This document shows, in pieces, positions 1-7,571 of a stretch of 42,118 bases of DNA. Each line of letters opens with the position of its first letter. Within the stretch, counting starts at the first letter, position 1. The notes beneath the pieces were generated by a model that ran no database searches, was not told where the DNA came from, and saw only the letters and a program-made list of their open reading frames with translations. The stretch is from Spirochaetaceae bacterium UBA6243 (GTDB taxonomy: Bacteria; Spirochaetota; Spirochaetia; Treponematales; Rectinemataceae), in assembly GCA_002441395.1 (NCBI GenBank), contig DJVZ01000022.1, forward strand, positions 69,722 to 111,839. The letters run 5' to 3'. The position numbers were made by a program, and so were the translations under genes.

Positions 1-525
1 CGGCAAGCCTCCGTCGAGCTTGGCCCAGACTTCAAGGTGCGCCCTCCGGCTGAACCGTTCCAGCATCTCGCAGACCTCCGGTCTTAAAAAACCCGTGGAA
101 TTGGTGATGAGCACGACCGGCACCTCCCCGGCCACTGAACACGGACCGGCAAGGCCCTGAAGCGTGCCCCACGCGGCGTCGAGCGCCTCCCCCAAAAAAG
201 GCGAGAGCGTAGGTTCCCCGTTGCCAGAAAGGGAGATGTCCTTGAGCTCGAACCGCGCCGAATACATCGGCCAGTCGTCGGCAAAAAACTTCCACAGGGC
301 GTCGGTGACCTCGCCCGGCTTCAGCGCCAGACCGGGGTTCGAGAAGGACGGCACCTCACAGTAGGGGCAGTCGTAGGTGCACTGTTTTCGATCGGGAAAG
401 AGATTGATGCCGAGGGACAGGCCGCGGGCACGGCGGGAGAGCACGGGATACACGATAGTTCTTCGGCCTCCCGTGCGTGGGTGCCGTTCCGGGCTGAGAA
501 ATTGCGGCGACGACTGCGTATTCAT
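1..525 (-). CDS. Radical SAM protein, N-terminal part (runs off the window)
   Basis: The frame is open from an ATG at 525 to base 1, giving 175 residues with no stop, so the C-terminus is missing. Residues near 50-57 read CTYDCPYC, the CxxxCxxC motif that binds the 4Fe-4S cluster of radical SAM enzymes, preceded by SLGINLFPDRK. Further on comes LSGNGEPTLSP, the GGEP-like SAM-binding segment in the form seen in the COG0731/MoaA-like group. These enzymes cleave S-adenosylmethionine to start radical chemistry; the substrate cannot be told from this fragment. The start is uncertain, since no strong Shine-Dalgarno site precedes the ATG. It is transcribed away from the his operon, with which it shares the intergenic region 526-648. 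Confidence 0.8.
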   Translation of the reverse strand, partial: MNTQSSPQFLSPERHPRTGGRRTIVYPVLSRRARGLSLGINLFPDRKQCTYDCPYCEVPSFSNPGLALKPGEVTDALWKFFADDWPMYSARFELKDISLSGNGEPTLSPFLGEALDAAWGTLQGLAGPCSVAGEVPVVLITNSTGFLRPEVCEMLERFSRRAHLEVWAKLDGGLP

Positions 526-610
526 TTCTTTGACTTCAAGTTTTATACCATGCGAGACAAAATGAAAAGACGACACAGAGCGAACCGTGCGGAGACTGAA
601 AAAACACCTC

Positions 611-645
611 TTGACATTTTGGGCGAATTCCGCAATCTTATACAT
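611..645 (+). promoter_or_regulatory. Candidate his operon promoter
   Basis: A perfect TTGACA lies at 611-616. The best -10-like match is the AT-rich stretch TTATACAT at 638-645. The spacing to TATACA at 639-644 is 22 bases, longer than the usual 16-18; with a 17-base spacer the -10 would be the poor AATCTT at 634-639. Either way transcription would begin near 646-651, at or next to the ATG of the leader peptide at 649. Between 526 and 610 I see nothing else I can name. Confidence 0.45.
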
Positions 646-648
646 GCT

Positions 649-732
649 ATGTGCAATTTTATTCCGGGCTGCCGTGTCGCGCACCATCATCATGGCCATA
701 TCTCGTGGAGCCGTGGTGCGGTGCGGGCGTAG
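649..732 (+). CDS. hisL: his operon leader peptide (27 aa)
   Basis: A 27-codon ORF starts at ATG 649 and ends with TAG at 730-732. Residues 12-17 are HHHHGH, five histidine codons in six (682-699). This is the signature of a his leader peptide: when charged tRNA-His is scarce the ribosome stalls here and changes the folding of the RNA downstream. No Shine-Dalgarno site precedes the ATG and the -10-like sequence lies only 4-6 bases before it, so the leader may be translated from a leaderless transcript. The stop codon sits in the loop of a small hairpin (724-728 with 733-737). The codon run is seen directly; the function follows from known his leaders and from its position just before hisG. 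Confidence 0.82.
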   Translation: MCNFIPGCRVAHHHHGHISWSRGAVRA

Positions 733-767
733 GCCCGGCAGTTGAATCTGAAACCGAAGCCGGCTCC
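704..767 (+). promoter_or_regulatory. Predicted antiterminator pairing of the his attenuator
   Basis: The ten bases CGTGGAGCCG occur twice, at 704-713 (just after the His codons) and at 767-776 (3' side of the first terminator hairpin). GGAGCCG at 707-713 can therefore pair with CGGCTCC at 761-767, the 5' arm of the terminator, and block it. A ribosome stalled on the His codons at 682-699 would leave 707-713 free; one that reaches the stop codon at 730 would partly cover it. The same arm also matches CGGCTCC at 808-814, the 5' arm of the second hairpin. The complementarity is seen; the switching is inferred. Confidence 0.65.
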
Positions 768-783
768 GTGGAGCCGGCTTTTT
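757..783 (+). terminator. his attenuator, first intrinsic terminator
   Basis: AAGCCGGCTCC at 757-767 and GGAGCCGGCTT at 770-780 form a perfect inverted repeat (about 9-10 usable base pairs around a CGTG or CCGTGG loop), followed directly by a T run at 779-783. It lies 25 bases after the leader stop codon and 80 bases before hisG, the expected place for the attenuator of a leader-peptide system. Confidence 0.8.
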
Positions 784-803
784 CGTTGACCTGTGTCTCC
801 GGA

Positions 804-836
804 AGGCCGGCTCCAGCCAGGGGCCGGCTTCTTTTT
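804..836 (+). terminator. his attenuator, second terminator-like hairpin
   Basis: AGGCCGGC at 804-811 pairs with GCCGGCTT at 823-830 (one G-U pair) and is extended inside by UCC/GGG pairs around a five-base loop, followed by the T run 832-836. It repeats the AAG(G)CCGGCTCC sequence of the first hairpin 46 bases on and ends 26 bases before the hisG start. It may be a second attenuator or a duplicated terminator; the T run and stem are seen, activity is inferred. Confidence 0.6.
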
Positions 837-862
837 CCCCGATGAGGAAAAAGGAGATGAAG

Positions 863-1804
863 ATGACAGACAAGGGAAACGGGAAGACCGAGCTCAGGAT
901 CGGTCTTCCCAAGGGCCGCATGCAGGCGAAAGTGATCGAGCTGTTCAATAGCGCAGGCATTCCGGTTTCGGTCGACGAGCGCGAGTACAGGCCGCGCATT
1001 GGCAACGGCAAGTCCCAAGCCTCGGTATCGAAGGGTATCGAGTACGAAGCCAAGCTCTTGAAGCCGCAGAATATTGTGGAGATGCTTCAGGCGGGTAGCC
1101 GGGACATTGGCTTTGCAGGCGCGGATTGGGTGCGGGAACTCGGAGTGGACCTGGTCGAGCTTCTGGATACGGGACTCGATCCCGTGACCATCGTGGCGGC
1201 CGCGCCCGAACCAGTGACCGCAGTCTTCCGCGCCTCAGGGGGTGACGTGGAAGCCATGAGGGCCATCTGCGGGCGCACTCCGATCATCGCCTCCGAATAT
1301 GAGGGACTCGCCAAGTCCTGGATCGAAAAGAACCTGCCGGGAGCTGAATTTGTGCGCTCCTACGGGGCGACCGAAGTCTTTCCCCCAGAGGACGCCGACA
1401 TCATCATCGACAATTGCGCGACGGGCACTACCTTGCGCATCAACAAGCTCGAGATCATCGATACGCTCATGACGAGTTCGACGCGGCTGTACGCCTCAAA
1501 AGAGGTGATGCAGATTCCGGCCAAGAGCGAAGCCGCCGATTCCCTCATCCTCCTCTTTAGGTCCGTGCTCGAGGCGCGGCGCAGAGTGATGCTCGAGGTC
1601 AACGTCTCCGCGGAGCTCCTCGATCAGCTTGTCGCGATACTCCCCTGCCTGAGGGCCCCTACCGTTTCCCCTCTGGGGAAAGGCGATGCCTTCGCGGTCA
1701 AGGTGGCGGCGCCGCGCGACACGCTGGCGAGCCTCATTCCCGAAATCAAGCGGCGCGGCGGCACGGACATCGTCGTGACCCAGATGTCCCAGCTCGTGCC
1801 ATAA
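863..1804 (+). CDS. hisG: ATP phosphoribosyltransferase, long form (HisG)
   Basis: Catalyses the first step of histidine synthesis, joining ATP and PRPP to phosphoribosyl-ATP. At 313 residues it is the long form: a two-lobed catalytic region beginning RIGLPKGRMQ and containing DIGFAGADWVRELG and the PRPP-binding segment DIIIDNCATGTTLR, then a C-terminal ACT-like regulatory domain (about 220-313) that in this family binds histidine for feedback inhibition. No HisZ partner is therefore needed. An in-frame ATG exists at 842, but AAGGAG at 851-856 sits six bases before the ATG at 863, so 863 is chosen. It is first in the operon, 130 bases after the leader peptide stop, and hisC follows 10 bases after its stop. 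Confidence 0.95.
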   Translation: MTDKGNGKTELRIGLPKGRMQAKVIELFNSAGIPVSVDEREYRPRIGNGKSQASVSKGIEYEAKLLKPQNIVEMLQAGSRDIGFAGADWVRELGVDLVELLDTGLDPVTIVAAAPEPVTAVFRASGGDVEAMRAICGRTPIIASEYEGLAKSWIEKNLPGAEFVRSYGATEVFPPEDADIIIDNCATGTTLRINKLEIIDTLMTSSTRLYASKEVMQIPAKSEAADSLILLFRSVLEARRRVMLEVNVSAELLDQLVAILPCLRAPTVSPLGKGDAFAVKVAAPRDTLASLIPEIKRRGGTDIVVTQMSQLVP

Positions 1805-1814
1805 GGAGAAAACC

Positions 1815-2843
1815 ATGCTTCGACTCGATGCCAACGAGGGCCGCTGCCTTCTTTCCGAAAATGACCTGCGGGAAATCCTGAGCCCTGAAATCGCGCGGCG
1901 CTATCCCGTGCGGGGCCTGCTGGAAGGGCCGCTCGCCGAGCGCCTGGGACTCCCCGCCTCGTGCGTGCTCGCGACGGCCGGCGCAGACGACGCGATCGAC
2001 CGCGCCGTGCGGACGCTCGCGGGCCCCGGAGGACTCGTGATGAGCACGCACCCCGGCTTTGTCGAATTCCTCGCCGCGGCGCAGCGTTCCTCCGCGATGT
2101 ATGCATCGATTTCAAAGGACCCCTTCGGGCCTTTCCCCATACGCGAAATCTGCGAGGCCCTCAGAGAAAAGCGTCCGCAGCTCCTCATCCTCTCCAGCCC
2201 CGACAACCCTTCGGGCGGCGTGCTGTCTCCCACGGGGCTTGCGGAGATAGCCGCGGCGTGCGGAGAATCCGGGACAATATTCATCTTCGACGCGACCTAT
2301 GGAGATTTTTCCCCGAATACCGCGACGCCCGCCGACGCCTTCGCCTTCTCGAACGTGCTCGTTTCGGGAAGCTTCTCGAAGTCGAGAGGACTCGCGGGCT
2401 TCCGAATCGGGTATGTCGCCGGCGGCCCCCAGATGGAAGGCATCATCGGGCGGCTCGCGGAGGCGGGACCGCCGTTTTCGCTGTCGAGCTCTGCCATCGA
2501 GGCGGGGCGGCGCGCGCTCTCCATCGATCCCGATCGCGTGAAAGCCTTTGTCGACGAGATCAGGCGCGAGGTGCGCGAGCTGAGCGCGCTCCTGAAGAGC
2601 ATGGACTTTCTCGTCTCCGAGAGCGAGGCAAATTTCGTGCTCATCAGGGCCGACGAAGCGATACCGCTCGCCGCGGCGCTGCGTCGAAAAGAGATATTCG
2701 TAAGGACCTGGCAGGGCAAACCCGGCTACGAGGACCTTGTGCGGATCACCGTGCCGGGAGAAGCCGGTGAGTTCGGCGAGCTCACAGAGGCGATCATATC
2801 CGTGGGAAAAATCATGGGAATAAACAAGGAGGCGCTCGCATGA
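1815..2843 (+). CDS. hisC: Histidinol-phosphate aminotransferase (HisC)
   Basis: PLP-dependent class I/II aminotransferase of 342 residues that converts imidazole acetol-phosphate and glutamate to histidinol-phosphate. Visible family features are DANEG at the N-terminus, SPDNPSGG (cofactor Asn), the DATYGDF segment, and SGSFSKSRGLAGFRIG with the Schiff-base lysine Lys189; an Arg in the C-terminal VRITV segment would bind the substrate phosphate or carboxylate. AAGGAGA at 1803-1809 precedes the ATG. Its last four bases overlap the start of hisB (ATGA). Because the operon position is within his, HisC is a safer call than the paralogous CobD or aromatic aminotransferases. Confidence 0.93.
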   Translation: MLRLDANEGRCLLSENDLREILSPEIARRYPVRGLLEGPLAERLGLPASCVLATAGADDAIDRAVRTLAGPGGLVMSTHPGFVEFLAAAQRSSAMYASISKDPFGPFPIREICEALREKRPQLLILSSPDNPSGGVLSPTGLAEIAAACGESGTIFIFDATYGDFSPNTATPADAFAFSNVLVSGSFSKSRGLAGFRIGYVAGGPQMEGIIGRLAEAGPPFSLSSSAIEAGRRALSIDPDRVKAFVDEIRREVRELSALLKSMDFLVSESEANFVLIRADEAIPLAAALRRKEIFVRTWQGKPGYEDLVRITVPGEAGEFGELTEAIISVGKIMGINKEALA

Positions 2844-3457
2844 CGGTCCAGAATGAAAAGACAAGCGTCCGGCGCGCGACGAAGGAGACCGACGTCTCCC
2901 TTTCTCTCGCGTTCGAACCCGGACAGATCGAGATCGACACGGGCATCGGCTTTTTCAACCACATGCTCACGCAGCTCGCCTTCCACGCGGGCTGGAGCCT
3001 CTCGGTGACCTGCAAGGGGGACCTCGACGTCGACGACCACCACAGCGTCGAGGATACGGCCATCGCGCTGGGTGTGGCGTTCGCGAAACTCGCGCCGTCG
3101 GGGGCCGGCCGCGCGCGCTTCGGCTACGCCTACGCTCCCATGGACGAGGCTCTCGCCAGAGCGGTGGTCGACATTTCGGGGCGCGGCTGCTGCGTGATCG
3201 ACGGTACGTTTGCCTCGCCGGCTATCGGCACGCTCTCATCCTGCAACATCGCGCACTTCTTCCAGAGTTTCGCCGCGAACGCGGGACTCACGCTGCACCT
3301 CGACATTCTTCGCGGAGAGAACGACCATCACAGAGCCGAGGCTCTCTTCAAGGCTGCGGCGCTCGCCCTCAGGATGGCTCTGGCCCCCCGGGCAGGCGCG
3401 GAGAGCGGCAGCACAAAGGGCGAAACCGCCATCGATACGGAAGGAGCGGGGCTATGA
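2840..3457 (+). CDS. hisB: Imidazoleglycerol-phosphate dehydratase (HisB)
   Basis: Dehydrates imidazole glycerol-phosphate to imidazole acetol-phosphate. The 205-residue protein is the dehydratase only, without the N-terminal histidinol-phosphatase domain found in enterobacteria. The manganese-binding His clusters are present in both halves: GFFNHML and DDHHSVEDTAIALG in the first, FFQSF and NDHHRAEALFKA in the second. AAGGAGG lies eight bases before the ATG, within the end of hisC, with which it overlaps by four bases; it overlaps hisH in the same way. The C-terminal 25 residues after ALRMALAPR look like a low-complexity tail. Confidence 0.95.
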   Translation: MTVQNEKTSVRRATKETDVSLSLAFEPGQIEIDTGIGFFNHMLTQLAFHAGWSLSVTCKGDLDVDDHHSVEDTAIALGVAFAKLAPSGAGRARFGYAYAPMDEALARAVVDISGRGCCVIDGTFASPAIGTLSSCNIAHFFQSFAANAGLTLHLDILRGENDHHRAEALFKAAALALRMALAPRAGAESGSTKGETAIDTEGAGL

Positions 3458-4167
3458 GCGAGAGGCCGAAGCTCGTCATCGTCGAGACGGGCGTCGCGAA
3501 CCTCGCGTCCGTGCGCGCGCTCGCGGAGCGTCTCGGGATGGAGCCCCTCGTCAGCGCGAATCCGGAGGAAGTAGTCCGCGCCCAGGCCGTCATTCTGCCC
3601 GGCGTCGGCGCCTTTGGCCCCGCGATGCAAAAACTGAAGGACTATCACCTCGATGCGGCTCTCCGTGCGCGCGTGGCAGAAGGGCTCCCCACCGCGGGCA
3701 TCTGCCTCGGCATGCAGCTCTTCTTCGAGACGAGCGAAGAATCCGAAGGCGTGGACGGCCTCGGCGTCTTCCAGGGAAAGGTGCGCCGGCTGGAGGGCGG
3801 TCTTCCCCTTCCCCAGCTTGGATGGAACAGAATCGAACCCGATGCCGGCGCACGCCTGTTGCAGCCCGGCTGGGTCTACTTCGCGAACAGCTACGGAGTG
3901 AGCGCAGATTCCTTCCCGGAACTCCTCCACGAGGACGGGGGCGCCGGGAGAGAGCCCGCGAGGAGAGGCGCCGCAGGTGGCCTTTTCGAGCATATCGCCG
4001 CGGCCATCACCACCTACGGAGGTCCCTTTGTTTCGGCCATCGAGGCGTGGCGCGACGACAGGCCTTCACTGCTCCTGTGCCAATTCCACCCTGAGTTGTC
4101 AGGCGTTTTCGGGACACAGCTTTTCGCCCGCTGGCTCGAGCTGAACGGCGCAAGGAGGCCATTATGA
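3454..4167 (+). CDS. hisH: Imidazole glycerol phosphate synthase, glutaminase subunit (HisH)
   Basis: Class I glutamine amidotransferase that supplies ammonia to HisF. The nucleophile is Cys84 in GICLGMQ and the other triad residues are His212 and Glu214 in QFHPELSG. At 237 residues it is longer than the usual 200 or so; the excess is an Arg/Gly/Ala-rich insert at about residues 150-175 (DGGAGREPARRGAAGG) just after YFANSYGV. The insert falls where the chain normally continues from the FVHSY-type motif, so it probably forms a surface loop. AAGGAG precedes the ATG. Four-base ATGA overlaps link it to hisB and hisF. Confidence 0.93.
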   Translation: MSERPKLVIVETGVANLASVRALAERLGMEPLVSANPEEVVRAQAVILPGVGAFGPAMQKLKDYHLDAALRARVAEGLPTAGICLGMQLFFETSEESEGVDGLGVFQGKVRRLEGGLPLPQLGWNRIEPDAGARLLQPGWVYFANSYGVSADSFPELLHEDGGAGREPARRGAAGGLFEHIAAAITTYGGPFVSAIEAWRDDRPSLLLCQFHPELSGVFGTQLFARWLELNGARRPL

Positions 4168-4931
4168 GCGGGCTCGCAGTCAGAATCATCCCCTGCCTCG
4201 ATTTCAAGGACGGACGTGTGGTCAAGGGCGTCAAGTTCGAGAACCTCGTCGACTCGGGCGATCCCCTCGAACGCGCGCGCATCTACGAGGAACAGGGAGC
4301 CGACGAGCTCACCTTTCTCGACATAAGCGCGACCGTGGAGGGCAGAAAAACCATGGCGAAGGAAGTGGCGCGCATCAGGCGCGGCATCGCTATCCCCATC
4401 ACCGTGGGAGGAGGAATCGCGACCATCGACGACGCCGCCAGGCTCCTCGATTCCGGCGCGGACCGGGTCTCGGTCAACAGCGCCGCGGTCCGCAGCCCCG
4501 CCATCATAGGCGACATCGCGAGCCAGTTCGGCGTGCAGTGCGCGGTGGTGGCCATCGACGCGGCCAGAAACGACGCGATGCCCTCGGGCTATGAGGTGAA
4601 AATCGCCGCCGGCGCCGTGCCGACGGGGCTCGACGCAATAGCTTGGGCGCGAGAGGCGGCCATCCGGGGCGCGGGCGAAATACTCCTCACCTCGATAGAC
4701 AGGGACGGCACGAGCCTCGGGTATGAATGCACGCTCCTCGGCCTCGTCGCGCGCGCGGTCGGAATCCCCGTCGTCGCCTCAGGGGGCGCGTCGAAGCTGG
4801 AACATTTCCTTGAAGGCTATCAGAGCGGCGCCTCCGCCCTGCTCGCCGCGGGAATTTTTCACCGTGGGGAAGTATCTATTTCAGAAATAAAAAAATATCT
4901 TTCGGCACACAGTGTGGAGGTAAGACTATGA
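4164..4931 (+). CDS. hisF: Imidazole glycerol phosphate synthase, cyclase subunit (HisF)
   Basis: Beta/alpha-barrel subunit of 255 residues that uses ammonia from HisH to turn PRFAR into imidazole glycerol-phosphate and AICAR. Catalytic aspartates are Asp13 (IIPCLDFKDGRVVKG) and Asp132 (VVAIDAARND). The phosphate-binding turns are the GGGI segment in the first half and ASGGAS in the second. AAGGAGG lies just before the ATG, inside the end of hisH. The stop overlaps the hisA start by four bases. Confidence 0.95.
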   Translation: MSGLAVRIIPCLDFKDGRVVKGVKFENLVDSGDPLERARIYEEQGADELTFLDISATVEGRKTMAKEVARIRRGIAIPITVGGGIATIDDAARLLDSGADRVSVNSAAVRSPAIIGDIASQFGVQCAVVAIDAARNDAMPSGYEVKIAAGAVPTGLDAIAWAREAAIRGAGEILLTSIDRDGTSLGYECTLLGLVARAVGIPVVASGGASKLEHFLEGYQSGASALLAAGIFHRGEVSISEIKKYLSAHSVEVRL

Positions 4932-6241
4932 TCGTACCGAGTATCGATATCATGAATGGACGGGCTGTCCAGCTCAGGGGAGGCAAGCAGCCCCCCCTCG
5001 ATGCGGGCAACCCTCTTGAACTCGCGGAGCGCTATTCCCGCGTCGGAGAATTCGCGGTCGTGGACCTCGACGCCGCGATGGGCAAAGGCAGCAACCGCGA
5101 CCTCATCCTCACCCTGTGCAAAAAATACAGTGTACGCGTCGGCGGAGGCATCCGCAGCCAGGAGCTCGCCGTCGAGTATCTCAATGCGGGCGCTCGTTTC
5201 ATCGTGCTCGGTACGGCGGCAAAACCCGAATTTCTGGCAACGCTCCCGCGCGAGCGCCTCATCGCGGCACTCGACAGCCGGAACGACACGATCATGGTCG
5301 AGGGATGGACCAAGCCCCGCGAGGGCAAAGTCGAAGACGCCGTGACGGCCCTCGCTCCCTATGTGGCGGGATTTCTCGTCACCTTCATAGAGACCGAAGG
5401 CGACCAGTGCGGGATAGACCTGGAGCGGGCCCGGGCCCTCATCGCGCGGGCTCCCGACAGAAAATTCACGTTCGCGGGAGGCGCCGCCGGAGGCGGCCGG
5501 GGCACTGCGGATATCGCCGTCCTCGACGCTCTGGGCGCCGACATACAGGCCGGCACGTCGCTCGTCCTGGGAGACCTTTCCCTTGCCGACGCGTTTGCCG
5601 CTCCCCTCAGGACCGACAGGCCCGACGGACTGTGGCCCACCTCTGTGTGCGACGAATCGGGAAAATTGCTCGGATTGGTATATTCCAGCCGCGAAAGCTT
5701 GAAACTCGCACTGGAAACGGGAAAAGGCGCCTATCATTCGCGGTCCAGGGGACTCTGGGTCAAAGGCGAATCCTCCGGAAACGGCCAGACGCTCTTACGC
5801 GCCGACCTCGACTGCGACCGCGATACCATACGATTTACCGTCCGCCAGAATGGCGCGGGCTTCTGTCACCTGGGTCGGCGGAACTGTTTCGATGACGGTT
5901 ACGGGCTCGAAAAACTGGACCGCACGATCACGCACCGCATGAAAGAGGCGCCGCAGGGCTCCTACACGCGAAGACTTTTCTCCGACGAAGCCCTTCTCGC
6001 CTCCAAGTTGCGCGAAGAAGCGCAGGAGCTCGCGCAGTCGAAGACGAAGGACGAGGCCGTGGCGGAGGCCGCGGATGTCATGTACTTCGCCCTGGTCAAA
6101 ACGATCAGCATGGGCGGAAGCCTCGCGGACATCGAAGCCGAGCTCGAGAGGCGTTCGCTCCGCGTCACCCGCCGCGGCGGCAACGCGAAGCCAGATTTCG
6201 AGGGCCCCGAAGGAAAAAACGAATGGAAAAGCATACACTGA
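4928..6241 (+). CDS. hisA: HisA-HisI-HisE trifunctional fusion protein
   Basis: One continuous 437-residue frame holds three enzymes. Residues 1-230 are the HisA barrel (ProFAR isomerase), with Asp7 in VPSIDIMNGRAVQL, RVGGGIRS and Asp116 in ALDSRND. Residues 233-325 are HisI (PR-AMP cyclohydrolase), with SRSRGLWVKGESSGNGQ, the metal-binding DLDCDRD and CHLGRRNCF. Residues 332-420 are HisE (PR-ATP pyrophosphatase), with KLREEAQELAQ and EAADVMYF. The fusion thus carries steps 2, 3 and 4 of the pathway in the order 4-3-2. HisI-HisE fusions are common; a HisA added in front is unusual. No internal Shine-Dalgarno site plus start is evident at the HisA/HisI join. GGAGGT precedes the ATG. Confidence 0.93.
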   Translation: MIVPSIDIMNGRAVQLRGGKQPPLDAGNPLELAERYSRVGEFAVVDLDAAMGKGSNRDLILTLCKKYSVRVGGGIRSQELAVEYLNAGARFIVLGTAAKPEFLATLPRERLIAALDSRNDTIMVEGWTKPREGKVEDAVTALAPYVAGFLVTFIETEGDQCGIDLERARALIARAPDRKFTFAGGAAGGGRGTADIAVLDALGADIQAGTSLVLGDLSLADAFAAPLRTDRPDGLWPTSVCDESGKLLGLVYSSRESLKLALETGKGAYHSRSRGLWVKGESSGNGQTLLRADLDCDRDTIRFTVRQNGAGFCHLGRRNCFDDGYGLEKLDRTITHRMKEAPQGSYTRRLFSDEALLASKLREEAQELAQSKTKDEAVAEAADVMYFALVKTISMGGSLADIEAELERRSLRVTRRGGNAKPDFEGPEGKNEWKSIH

Positions 6242-7497
6242 AGAGAATTACAATCGATGAGATTCCCGAGCCCTCGGTGCGGCTCTTCGACCCCAAGGTC
6301 GACGCCGTCGCGATGGCGGCGATCGAGGCGATCCGCGCGGGAGGGGAAGCGGCGCTCAGGGAGTGGGCGGTCAAGTTTGACGGGCTCCCCGGCGATGCGC
6401 CGCTCGTCATCTCCCGCGACGAGATGAGGGCGGCCTACGAATCGCTACCGCACGCGACGGCGGAGCTCCTTGCGCGCGTCAAAGGCCGCGTCGCGGCCTT
6501 TGCGGCCGCCCAGCGGGCATGCCTGGCCCCCCTCGACCTGCCGGCGCAGGGCGGCCGCCACGGGCACGAGTTCGTGCCCGTGGAGCGCGCTGGCTGCTAC
6601 GTCCCTGGCGGCGCCTTCCCCCTGCCCTCGAGTGCCATCATGACGGTCGTCCCCGCCAAGACCGCCGGCGTTGAAGAAGTCTGGTGCGCCGGCCCAAAAC
6701 CTACGCCGGAAACTCTGGCCGCGGCCTGGCTCGCCGGCGCGGACGGCTTTCTCCGCTGCGGCGGTGCCCACGCGATCGCCACGCTCGCCTTCGGGGTCGC
6801 CGTCCCGAAATGCAATGTCATCGTCGGCCCTGGCGGCAAATATGTCGCCGCCGCCAAGCGCCTCCTTTACGGCCTCGTCGGGACCGAGGCTCCCGCGGGA
6901 CCCTCAGAGCTCCTCATCATCGCCGACGCGATGGCCAATCCTGAAATCGTCGCGGCCGATCTCCTGGCGCAGGCGGAGCACTCACCCGACGCCATGCCGG
7001 CTCTCATCGTCACGGACGAAAAACTCGCGGACCGCATCGAGGAAGAGCTCTCAAGCCAGCTCTGCGCCCTGCCCGAACCGAACCGCGGCATCGCCAGAGC
7101 GGCGCTCGGCAACGGTTTCTGCTGCGTCGAGCCCGACCTCGGACGAGCCGTCCTCGGCGCCAACCGCTGCGCGCCGGAACACCTTGAACTCGCGACGGAC
7201 AGGCCGACCGAACTCGCCAGGAACGTCAGAAACGCCGGCGCGCTCTTCCTCGGCTCCGGTTCGGCCGAAGTGTTCGGCGATTACGGCGCGGGACCCAACC
7301 ACACCCTCCCCACGGGCGGAGCGTCGAAATTCGCGGCCGGCCTGTCGGTCATACACTTCTTGCGGGCGCGGACATGGCTCGCCATCGATGATCCATCCCT
7401 ACTCATCGGGGACACCGCCGCCTTCGCGCGCCTTGAAGGCCTCGAGGCCCACGCGCGGGCCGCCCTCATCCGCAAACGGCTCCAAACCGAACCCTAA
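6223..7497 (+). CDS. hisD: Histidinol dehydrogenase (HisD)
   Basis: Zinc- and NAD-dependent enzyme of 424 residues that oxidises histidinol to histidine in two steps. Typical segments are RAGCYVPGG, VIVGPGGKYVAAAKRLL, EAPAGPSELLIIAD, DLLAQAEHSPDA, the catalytic pair in CAPEHLEL and GPNHTLPTGG. The ATG at 6223 overlaps the end of the HisA-I-E gene by 19 bases in another frame; AAGGA at 6210-6214 lies eight bases before it. It closes the operon and is followed at once by a terminator. Confidence 0.95.
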   Translation: MEKHTLKRITIDEIPEPSVRLFDPKVDAVAMAAIEAIRAGGEAALREWAVKFDGLPGDAPLVISRDEMRAAYESLPHATAELLARVKGRVAAFAAAQRACLAPLDLPAQGGRHGHEFVPVERAGCYVPGGAFPLPSSAIMTVVPAKTAGVEEVWCAGPKPTPETLAAAWLAGADGFLRCGGAHAIATLAFGVAVPKCNVIVGPGGKYVAAAKRLLYGLVGTEAPAGPSELLIIADAMANPEIVAADLLAQAEHSPDAMPALIVTDEKLADRIEEELSSQLCALPEPNRGIARAALGNGFCCVEPDLGRAVLGANRCAPEHLELATDRPTELARNVRNAGALFLGSGSAEVFGDYGAGPNHTLPTGGASKFAAGLSVIHFLRARTWLAIDDPSLLIGDTAAFARLEGLEAHARAALIRKRLQTEP

Positions 7498-7501
7498 GCA
7501 C

Positions 7502-7536
7502 AAAAAGCCGCCCGACGAAATGCCGGACGGCTTTTT
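7502..7536. terminator. Bidirectional terminator between hisD and the M32 peptidase
   Basis: AAAAAGCCG at 7502-7510 pairs with CGGCTTTTT at 7528-7536, with a further CCG/CGG pairing inside. The T run at 7532-7536 serves the his operon, and the A run at 7502-7506 serves the convergent carboxypeptidase gene that ends at 7572. Confidence 0.85.
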
Positions 7537-7571
7537 GAGGAGGCCCCTGCGGACATCCCTCGCGAAGAGCC

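Noticed and set aside
842..862. Upstream ATG of hisG at 842
   Set aside because: The Shine-Dalgarno site AAGGAG lies after it and just before the ATG at 863, and the extra residues have no family match.
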